The position numbers were made by a program, and so were the translations under genes. Positions 55,018 to 62,640 of a DNA stretch of 64,000 nt are shown here, one piece after another; positions within the stretch are counted from its first letter, which is position 1; each line of letters starts with the position of its first letter. A model generated the notes under the pieces. That model worked only from the letters and a program-made list of their open reading frames with translations, was not told the DNA's origin and did not search any database. Origin of the DNA: Diplonema japonicum (lineage: Eukaryota; Euglenozoa; Diplonemea; Diplonemida; Diplonemidae); NCBI GenBank assembly GCA_964019335.1, contig OZ025737.1, positions 341,971-405,970 on the forward strand, read 5' to 3'.

Positions 55018-56633
55018 ATGTCTGTATCTACGCGTTCGTACAGGTCCGAGACGCAGAGTCCTGCCTCTGCCTCGGGGCTGTCATCACGGAGACACAGTAT
55101 GGCCAGCATGCAGAGTGTGGGCAAGAGCAACCCAGAAGACATCAGGGCTTCTATGAATGCAGCGCTCTCGAGAACAGGGTCACACCTAAGTGCTTTGGCG
55201 GCAGGATCGATGCAGATGCAGGAAAGCTCCGCACCGGCTGTGTCATTGCGTGATGAAATGTCAGTACAATCTCATGTGTCTCACGTGTCAATTCATGATG
55301 ATTGGGTGCTGGATCCGTCTGCACCACACGAACCGAGCCAAAGCCATATGCTAGAAGGCGACCAGCCGGCTTCCCTTTGGCCTGCCGAGCCGCCTGATGC
55401 TGTTGCTGAACCAATTGTATGTCGTAACACTGTGTTAACTAAACACACAGAATGAAATGATGCCAACGGGTAATTACTTGTACGATTTTTACACAAAGCT
55501 GTTAATAGAGCTTCAAGAAGACACGCAAGACACACTGCAGCGTCTTATACATCAAGAAATGCAGTTACGCAAGCGCTTGTACGCGTTAGCGAACGCAGAC
55601 ATGTTCCGCGTCAGGTTCCTTGAAGAAGCAAGGTGGGAGCTGCGAGAGAGGCACGAGGTGATCGCAAGGAGGGAGAAGCTCGAGAGATCTCGACTTGAGA
55701 AGGAGATGCTGGAGGTTATCAGAGAGCAGATGGTTGGTTCGGGAGGGTCATGGTCGGAAGATGCCCAGAGGAGCGTTATTGAACAGCAAGAGGAAAAACA
55801 CTGGAGAAAGATGATTGAAACACACAGAAAGCAGCTAAAGCTGCAAGACGAGTGCGAATGGGAAGCTTACTTAGCGGCTGAGGACAAGTGGAGATGGGAT
55901 GTCGAGCTTGCTGTGCGACATGGCATGCATCAGATACAGTTGGACGAGCATCGCCACAGGAAGTATGCTAGCTATCCTAAACCCCATTCACACAGCTATC
56001 TTGAGACCGAAATGTACCCCGCGAACCTCAACAAATTGATGCACGCGATGGAACTGGAGTGGGTGGAGTTGCTGAAATCTCAAAGCACGAATTTTCACAC
56101 TTTGTTGGGAAGTAGCTTTACAAAGCTCATTAAGGTATGTGCTAGCAATGTAGCAAATCATCCAGGATGAGGAAGACCAGAGAAGCAGGTTGCAACGAAG
56201 GAACAGGAAGGCCTTGTCGGAATTCTACCTTTTGCAGCAGATGCTCGACATGCAGCATTTGGAGCAGCAAGAGCGTTGCCTTCTCGAAGAGACTGCTGAC
56301 AGATTATTCGGGATACTGTTCTCTCGGGAGACTGTTCAGATACGAGCCTTGCTTGATAGGACTCGCATGCTGAACGAGTCAATGACGCAGGCCCTTGCCG
56401 AGCGCGCCTCCCTATCAAACAACGTGATGTGGGGAGGTGAGGTTTATCCTGACGTAGCTCCTGTGGCTGTGGCCTCTGACCCTGTCTATTCGTCTAGGTC
56501 CAGGGAAACAGATAGCCTCAAAGACTACACAGCACACCCTTCACAGGTGACTACACCCAACGTGTCACTTCCCGTCTACCAGTATCATGTGCCGCAGGCT
56601 GACATAGAAGCAGCGGCAGCACTGTTAAATTAG
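55018..56633 (+). CDS. Coiled-coil protein, unknown (516 aa), two introns
   Basis: Exons 55018-55416, 55451-56134 and 56166-56633; introns are 34 nt (GTATGTCG...ACACACAG) and 31 nt. A Ser-rich N-terminus (~1-130) precedes Glu/Arg/Gln/Trp-rich helical sequence (~150-440) and a Ser/Thr/Pro tail. No enzyme motif. A CCACCTAG acceptor ends at 55012. The composition suits a cytoskeletal protein. Confidence 0.65.
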
Positions 56634-56738
56634 TAATTGCTGAAGTTGTTGTTTGATGTATTGTACAATATAGATCTTGCATTGAATGGCAGCGTTTTTT
56701 GTTACTTTGCGGTAATAAACTTGATAGGACACATAAAC

Positions 56739-58811
56739 ATGGCTACGGGTAGAAACAGCTTTGAGGGCAGAGCATCCCTACTCACGAAGAGTAATGTGAC
56801 ATACGGCAAAGTGGACAAGGAAACAGGCTTCATCAAAGCGGTGTTGAAGGGCAGGGGAGTGATGTGCAAAATAGTGGAAAGCAGTGACAAGGTGAGCGTG
56901 AAGCAGTTAGAAAAAGAGCACGCATGGAACCTCGAGTACAGGGAAGATGAAAAGGATAAAGCCAATGGGAATGAGCTGCGTGGTATGGAGTTCAAATCAA
57001 GTGAACTTTTTAGCGTGTGCTACGACGACCAAGAGGGCGGGGCGCTGTCGGGGGTTTTGCGTCGTGGAACTAAAATCAAACTCGCGGAGGCAGCAAATCT
57101 GACGCGTGCCCTTATTGATTGCTATGGCAACTGCATTGCCGGACGCCAGAAGTGCCACTTGAGCATCTTTGCGAGGAACTTCTTCCTGACATCGAAAGAC
57201 CTTCACACCACGAAGCTTCTGCTCACGAACTTCGGAACCGCAGAGGACTACAACCCTAACGGCGAGGTTCAGGACGTCGACGGCATCATCAGGATACTGC
57301 GGGCGATGTATGCAAGCATGGATGAGGTAATGGAGCTAGGGTTGCTCACGCAGAAAACAGCCTGCTGCTTGAGCTTCGAGGCACTGAAGTCGACACACTG
57401 GGTGGTTCTTTGTTTGGAAGATAAACCCGACCTCTTCACAGGCCAAGAGTTACAGCGAGAGCGCTTGATGCAAGAATACGATATAGAGTTCCACGAACTT
57501 GAAGTACGTTTCAAGAAAATGATCACCAGCATACCTCCGGCTCACCAGACCGTTTCGACACCTACGAAGTACAAGAATAATGCTTTGGGGTATGTGGCAG
57601 CGTCGGTGGATCACAGCGGGGAGTCAGGAATGGGGATCCCACCCCGAGTGGTCTTGGCGACCAAGTCGGGTTACAAGTGTTCAACAGTAATGTGCCGTTC
57701 CCCTGTTCCGCACAATAAGATTTCAGACTACTACATTGGCTACCCTGACACAGTCTTGGATGCCTTTGCTCTTCCTTGCCTGCCGGTCGTGTGCATTGCG
57801 ACCACCAACAGCATCATTTACCACAACTACGCTACAAATGAGATTGCAGCGGAGGCCATCAAAAAGCCAATTACAGTGCATGCCTGTGACCGTGCTCTGC
57901 TGCTCACGTATAGTGACTGCTACACCCTCTTCATGTACGAGCCCACTCACAAGATTCTGAAGCACACCGAAGTGCATACATCAGAGGAGGGTGAAGTAAA
58001 GGCGGTGGCGTGCTACAACAGCATCGTGACGGTGGGGATTTTTGTTGCAAAGAAGAAGAAACGAGTGGTGTGCAAACTGTATAACTGCAGCAGTGGTACT
58101 GATATAGTGCCGCTGGAGAAACATGTCGAAGTACCAGTGACGTATGTGACCAAGGTGGACAGGTTGGTGCTGTCCGACACGGGCAGACAAATGGTTTTCG
58201 TCGACGGGAGGTACGCAGAGTTGGCAGACTGCTACAGGGGTACTTACAAGACGATAAAGATGAAGTATGGAGTGTCAATGGTTACCATCTCGAGCTGTGG
58301 CGTGCTTTTAAACGACGGTGTGACGTGCTGCTCGGTGAACGCAGCGGGGTCATCGGAGAACACAACATGTACCGAGAACTCTTGCCCCATACCGTCCCCT
58401 GTACCTTTGAAGCCCAGGTCCCTCAAGCTTGACATGAACTCGCCGATATTCGCGGAAACCGACAAGGACCATCCCATTGCTCTGTTGCTCGGACAGCATA
58501 CCGTACCTTGTACCATCACCTCCGATGCGAAGGTTGTCAGCTTCAAACCTGTTGTCGGGTCTCTAACACACTTAGGGTACACCCTGCCACCTTCGTATTT
58601 CAAGGAGGCCAACAAGAAGCCAAAAGGTACTGTGTTGACATGGAAAGATGGATACAGCATCGCACTTAAGTTGAATCAAGAGGGCGAAATATTATTAGAT
58701 CAAATTGTAAAGGAAATAAAGGAGTTTGCAAAAGCTGATGATAATGAGCTCCTGCCAGATGAGGCAGATTACATCTTCCCTCCGAAGGTAAAAACAGGAT
58801 GGTTGTGGTGA
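56739..58811 (+). CDS. Unknown 690-aa protein, possibly beta-propeller-containing
   Basis: A single ORF. The first ~270 residues are mixed helical. Residues ~310-560 alternate short beta-like strands with ~45-residue periodicity (VVLATKSGYKC, PVVCIATTNSIIYHN, CDRALLLTYSDCYTLFMYEP, VKAVACYNSIVTVGIFVA), suggesting a WD-like propeller. The C-terminus is acidic. The start follows a TTGATAG acceptor ending at 56727. It could end in another short exon, because GTAAAA appears just before the stop. No orthologue recognised. Confidence 0.6.
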   Translation: MATGRNSFEGRASLLTKSNVTYGKVDKETGFIKAVLKGRGVMCKIVESSDKVSVKQLEKEHAWNLEYREDEKDKANGNELRGMEFKSSELFSVCYDDQEGGALSGVLRRGTKIKLAEAANLTRALIDCYGNCIAGRQKCHLSIFARNFFLTSKDLHTTKLLLTNFGTAEDYNPNGEVQDVDGIIRILRAMYASMDEVMELGLLTQKTACCLSFEALKSTHWVVLCLEDKPDLFTGQELQRERLMQEYDIEFHELEVRFKKMITSIPPAHQTVSTPTKYKNNALGYVAASVDHSGESGMGIPPRVVLATKSGYKCSTVMCRSPVPHNKISDYYIGYPDTVLDAFALPCLPVVCIATTNSIIYHNYATNEIAAEAIKKPITVHACDRALLLTYSDCYTLFMYEPTHKILKHTEVHTSEEGEVKAVACYNSIVTVGIFVAKKKKRVVCKLYNCSSGTDIVPLEKHVEVPVTYVTKVDRLVLSDTGRQMVFVDGRYAELADCYRGTYKTIKMKYGVSMVTISSCGVLLNDGVTCCSVNAAGSSENTTCTENSCPIPSPVPLKPRSLKLDMNSPIFAETDKDHPIALLLGQHTVPCTITSDAKVVSFKPVVGSLTHLGYTLPPSYFKEANKKPKGTVLTWKDGYSIALKLNQEGEILLDQIVKEIKEFAKADDNELLPDEADYIFPPKVKTGWLW

Positions 58812-59496
58812 ATAATGTGAGTTACAATTCTCAAAAAGAACAGGGGGGAGGCTGTTGGTAAAAAAGGGGCAAACGTGGGGGGGCCGGTTTCTACTTTTTT
58901 CTTGCTTGCCCTTGGTATCTTTTCTCTTTTCTTCTTTCTTTTTGCTCAATCTCTTTTCTCTCCCCCCCCTTTTTTTCCCCTATGGGGGGCAGCGAGAGAT
59001 TAGCCTCTGGGCCCAAGTCCTAGGGTGGGTAGCGACACAACCCTCAAGTGAATTGCTTTGAAAGAAGAGAAGTTTATGTTCATGATGGGTTTCATTTATG
59101 TTGAACATGTGGTAGTCAGTTTCAAAAAGGTGGGGTCCATTTTGAAAACGGAGCAATGAAGTTTGCAATAGTTGAATTTCCCCTTTCCCCCCTCCCTTTT
59201 AATTAGTTTTTTACTGAATAGTGTAAAACAAAATTTAATCTAACCCATTACCCGTTCTTTTTAGGTCTCGCTCCCGTGCTTGGCTCCTTACTCCATTATT
59301 TTAAATATACTTTTCCCCATTCCACACGAATGTCGGATTTTCTCCCTCAGCGGGACATCGATGTTTTCATCCTGCGGCCGCGAGTCGACTTGACTTACTG
59401 GTTTGCGCTTCGGCAAATTCTAGGCATCCGCAAGTTGTATTTCCCCTCATTAGAATGCAAGCACTCCTTGAAGGTTTAAAACGAAGATGAACAAAT
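58812..59496. other. Gene-free boundary between compact gene block and repeat region
   Basis: T- and C-rich tracts, no convincing gene. A 67-codon frame at 59276-59479 has no features supporting translation. Confidence 0.4.
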
Positions 59497-60006
59497 ATGA
59501 GCACGCACAGTGTTTGTGAAGACGGAAGCTGGGGTTTGGCACAATGTGTTGCTGAGGTGGTGGAGAAGCTGTACAAAAATAGGGTGACTGACCTGACGAA
59601 CTCGAATGACATGTGGAGCAAACACGTTGACCCCAACCTTCACCACAAGGCTAGGGATTTACAAGCACAGCCAGACGAGAGGGACACTCTGTGGGCGTCA
59701 GAGGAAGGAATGCGGATCGAAAGACCCAATGTTGCCAAGCGGATCCAGGCAAAGGTTCACACGCATCACAGCTGGGCAGAACTCTCACATAGCCTTGTCC
59801 TTCGGGTGTTCAGCTGGTCTAGGGCCCCCGTCACCGCCTTCATCTTATCCTGCCCAGCACTTCGTCTGCTTTGTCTGCAAGGGCATCTGCCACGGCTGCC
59901 TGAAGGCACCCACTGTGTCCACCATTACCACAATCAACAACAGCAGATCCAGACCAGTGTAACTAACTTGGCAAAACAGCAGCCCCTCTGGAGACATAGC
60001 AGTTGA
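59497..60006 (+). other. Possible decayed ORF, perhaps repeat-derived
   Basis: An open frame of 169 codons begins MSTHSVCEDGSWGLAQCVAE. Its first 90 residues look protein-like; an overlapping frame carries FVCFVCKGICHGCL, a Cys-rich motif that could be a zinc site, so a frameshift may separate the two. It lies among repeats and has no recognised family. Confidence 0.25.
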
Positions 60007-60649
60007 CAAGACAAAGGACTGACACAGAAGCCTGAAGCAACGGTCCCGACTCATCCCATCCCAACTCACTTCCTCTCAAAAACGCAATCCCAACACACCC
60101 CACACAGGTATGAGAAGGCCTGGTCTGAGATGGTTAGGAGAAATTTGGAGTGAAGGCCCAAACAAATCCCTCAATTAGAAGGGTACATGAAAACACTGAG
60201 GGAGGAAGTCAGCCCATCTTCACTGTGGACCTATTTTAGAATGTCAAAAGCAGTCCATGTCACACGAGGTACATGTGGGGTTGACACCCCACAGCAAACC
60301 CGCAAACCCGCACGAGAAATGAGCACACACTTGGTTTATATAAAATTGGGGGCGAAGGGTTCGAACCGGGTATTTATATTACAAGAGGTTTGCACTAACC
60401 ACCCGTGTTGGAGGGGGTTTTGGTCTTTGGAGCTAACTAACGACTCGCAGGAGGAGGTGACCGCAGCCGCAGCCGCAGCCCGCAGGAGCAACCCCCTCCA
60501 TCTCTTCCTCTCAAGTTTGATAGCCCTCCCTCCCCCCCAACTTTCTTGAACTTCTTTTCACCTTTTTCCCCCCCTACCTCTCCGTAGAGCGGGCCCTGTT
60601 ACCCATTCGCCCTGTCCTAGGTATGCCTTGATGGTCGGAGGGGGTAAGG
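60007..60649. other. Repeat-derived spacer with tRNA-like and 8-mer fragments
   Basis: No gene is supported. Contents: 2.4 copies of the GCAAACCC unit at 60294-60312, a B-box-bearing tRNA-like stretch at about 60345-60410 and, at 60437-60500, a GCAGGAGGAGGTGACCGCAG segment resembling the coding start of the AlkB element's truncated leader copy (60919 onward). Confidence 0.4.
60345..60410 (-). repeat. tRNA-like (possible SINE head) fragment
   Basis: On the minus strand the sequence reads GTGGTTAGTGCAAACCTCTT, then GTAATA and GGTTCGAACC. The last is an exact polymerase III B-box, and the order resembles the D-arm, anticodon-arm and T-arm of a tRNA with anticodon TGT (Thr). T-stem and acceptor pairing do not close, so it is not a working tRNA. 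Confidence 0.3.
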
Positions 60650-61166
60650 CCAACGATTCTAAAGCTACAGTTTCTGTACTTTATTGGTCGTTCGCTTTGG
60701 TCGTTCGCTTTATTGGTCGTTTTCTGTACTTTATTGGTCGTTCGGTTTACCAACGATTCTAAAGCTACAGTTTCTGTACTTTATTGGTCGTTCGTGTTCT
60801 GCTGGTGCCTGCCTCTGCCTGGGTTTGCCGCTGCGTCCGTCGTCCGTCGGCCTGCCCGCCGCTTACCGAAAGGATCCCCTCCCCCCCAACACACACTTTT
60901 AAAAAAAAAAAATAAAAAATGGATCCAAGACGGAACGCAAGAGGAGGTGACCGTGCAAACCGCAGGGAGAAATTTTTTAAAAAAAACCAACGATTCTAAA
61001 GCTACAGTTTCTGTACTTTATTGGTCGTCTGTGTTTTTGTTGGTGCCTGCTGCGTCCGCTCGGTGTCCGTTCGTCGTCGTCTGGGGGGGTTGTTTCGGCC
61101 CGGCCCGCCTGCCGTTTAGCAAAGGATCCCCTCCCCCCTCAACACAAAAAAAAAAAAAAAATAAAA
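60650..61166 (+). repeat. Tandem 5'-leader monomers of the AlkB element
   Basis: The unit CCAACGATTCTAAAGC followed by TACAGTTTCTGTACTTTATT and GGTCGT occurs at 60650, 60750 and 60987. The second and third copies continue through GGTGCCTGC, a CG-rich stretch, GGATCCCCTCCCCCC and an A run into ATGGAYCC (ATG at 60919 and 61167). The middle unit keeps only about 25 codons of the ORF before the next monomer begins. This head-to-tail arrangement resembles promoter monomers of L1-type retrotransposons. Confidence 0.75.
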
Positions 61167-62591
61167 ATGGACCCTAGACGAAACGTCGTCGGAGACCGCC
61201 GCCCGCAGGAGGAACGCCTACGAGAGACGCCGACCAAGCCGACCACCCGACCAGACCGAAATCTGGCCGGGCAGTATGACCCCTCCCCTCCCCTTAGATC
61301 CCCTCTAGATGTCGTCAAAAATAATAAAAAACATAAAAAAATAGAACCACCCGCAGCCAGCGCGCCCGCTCCCGATTCCGCAGCCGCCACCGCCACCCGC
61401 CTGAAGACTGAGAGGGGGGAAAAAAAGAAAGAAGGAGGGTGGGTGCTCACGGGAGGGGACCACCCCCCGGGCTTAAGAACAGGCCCAGCTCCCACCCACC
61501 CAGAGACCTTGCTCTCGGGGGGGTGGGAGTCCATTTCGGGGAACAAAGGGAGGGAAACCCTCCAATTTGGTTTCAGGTGGGTGGGTGCCCGTGCCAAAGT
61601 GCGCCGCACCACCCCGATCCCAGAGGGGGCCAGGGGTTGGGTGGCGGAGGTGGCCACCGCAGCGGGGCTGGGGATCACCCCAGACCAGGTGCTCGTAAAT
61701 CGATACGAGCCTGGGTGTGGAATCGCCCACCACACCGACGACGTGAGGTTGGGACCAGTGGTCCTCATCCTCTCGTACGGCGCAGAGACCACGATGGTCC
61801 TGAAGAAGGGGTCCAGGGTATCGAAGTACCTGGTGCCTCCCTTCACCTGGGCCATTCTGGAGGGTGAGGCCCGCTACGAATGGACCCACCACATCCCCGA
61901 AGGGTGTTCTTCGGGCTCCAGGGTGTCGATCACCCTGCGGACGGTTGGCTGCCCCGTGCCCCTCCCCTCCCCCTCTGTGTCCTCTGTGGAGGAAATAGAA
62001 AAAAAAAATACTGTGTTTGTGGGGAGAAGGAAAGAGAGTGCGAAGGAGGTGTCCCCGAGAGAGGGAGGCGCCCCTTCCCCCCCTTCCTCCGCTTCTTCTT
62101 GTTCTTCTTTCTCTTGTTTATCTGTCCCCCCTCTTGTAAATTCCCCCCTTGTAAACCCCCCCATTGTAGATTCCCCCCCCTTTGTTTCTTCCCAGGGGGA
62201 GGACAAGAAAAAAATAGGTAAGGGTGCACTCCCGAGAGAGGGTAGCGCCCCTTCCTCTGCTTCTTCTATCTCTGGATTATCTGTCTCCCCTCTTGTAAAC
62301 TCCCCCCCTTCCTCCGCTTCTTCTTTTTCTTCTTTCTCTTGTTTATCTGTCCCCCCTCTTGTAAATTCCCCCCTTGTAAACCCCCCCCTTGTAGATCCCC
62401 CCCCCTTTGTTCCCTCCCAGGAGGAGGATAAGAAAAAAAAAAAAGGGAAGGGTGCACTCCCGAGAGAGGGTAGCGCCCCTTCCTCTGCTTCTTCTATTTA
62501 TGGTTTATCTGTCCCCCCTCTTGTAAATCCCCCCCTTGCAAACCCCCCAAGTGGATTCCCCCCCCTTTGTTTCCTCCCAGAAGGAGGATAA
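61167..62591 (+). CDS. AlkB-family 2-oxoglutarate/Fe(II) dioxygenase with Pro/Ser-rich repeats; mobile-element ORF, frameshifted at its end
   Basis: After a basic disordered N-terminus (~1-130), residues ~135-260 form an AlkB fold: ITPDQVLVNRYEPGCGIAHH, the HxD iron ligands H189 and D191, VVLILSYGAETTMVLKKGS, YEWTHHIP with the second His at ~241, and RVSITLR (R252 and R258) for 2-oxoglutarate. All expected catalytic residues are present. The C-terminal third is three tandem Ser/Pro/Lys repeats. The stop at 62589-62591 comes from a poly-C length change in the last repeat; the earlier repeats read SQ.ED-KKKK there, and that frame stays open. AlkB enzymes demethylate alkylated DNA or RNA bases. 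Confidence 0.85.
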   Translation: MDPRRNVVGDRRPQEERLRETPTKPTTRPDRNLAGQYDPSPPLRSPLDVVKNNKKHKKIEPPAASAPAPDSAAATATRLKTERGEKKKEGGWVLTGGDHPPGLRTGPAPTHPETLLSGGWESISGNKGRETLQFGFRWVGARAKVRRTTPIPEGARGWVAEVATAAGLGITPDQVLVNRYEPGCGIAHHTDDVRLGPVVLILSYGAETTMVLKKGSRVSKYLVPPFTWAILEGEARYEWTHHIPEGCSSGSRVSITLRTVGCPVPLPSPSVSSVEEIEKKNTVFVGRRKESAKEVSPREGGAPSPPSSASSCSSFSCLSVPPLVNSPLVNPPIVDSPPFVSSQGEDKKKIGKGALPREGSAPSSASSISGLSVSPLVNSPPSSASSFSSFSCLSVPPLVNSPLVNPPLVDPPPFVPSQEEDKKKKKGKGALPREGSAPSSASSIYGLSVPPLVNPPLANPPSGFPPLCFLPEGG

Positions 62592-62640
62592 GAAGAAAAA
62601 AGAGAAGGGTGCTCTCCCTAGAGAGGTTAGCGCCCCTTCG
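62045..62640 (+). repeat. Imperfect tandem repeat inside the AlkB ORF
   Basis: Units begin at about 62045, 62221, 62451 and 62608 with GAGAGAGGGTAGCGCCCCTT-like sequence. Each continues through CTTCTTCT, CTTGTAAA and CCCCCC blocks to GAGGAGGATAAGAAAAA. They encode alternating Ser/Pro-Leu-Val-Asn-Pro and Lys-rich stretches. Unit length varies from about 155 to 230 bp because one block is internally duplicated in the second unit. Confidence 0.7.

Noticed and set aside
60345-60410. Functional tRNA-Thr on the minus strand
   Set aside because: The T-stem and acceptor stem do not pair although the B-box and anticodon-like order are present.
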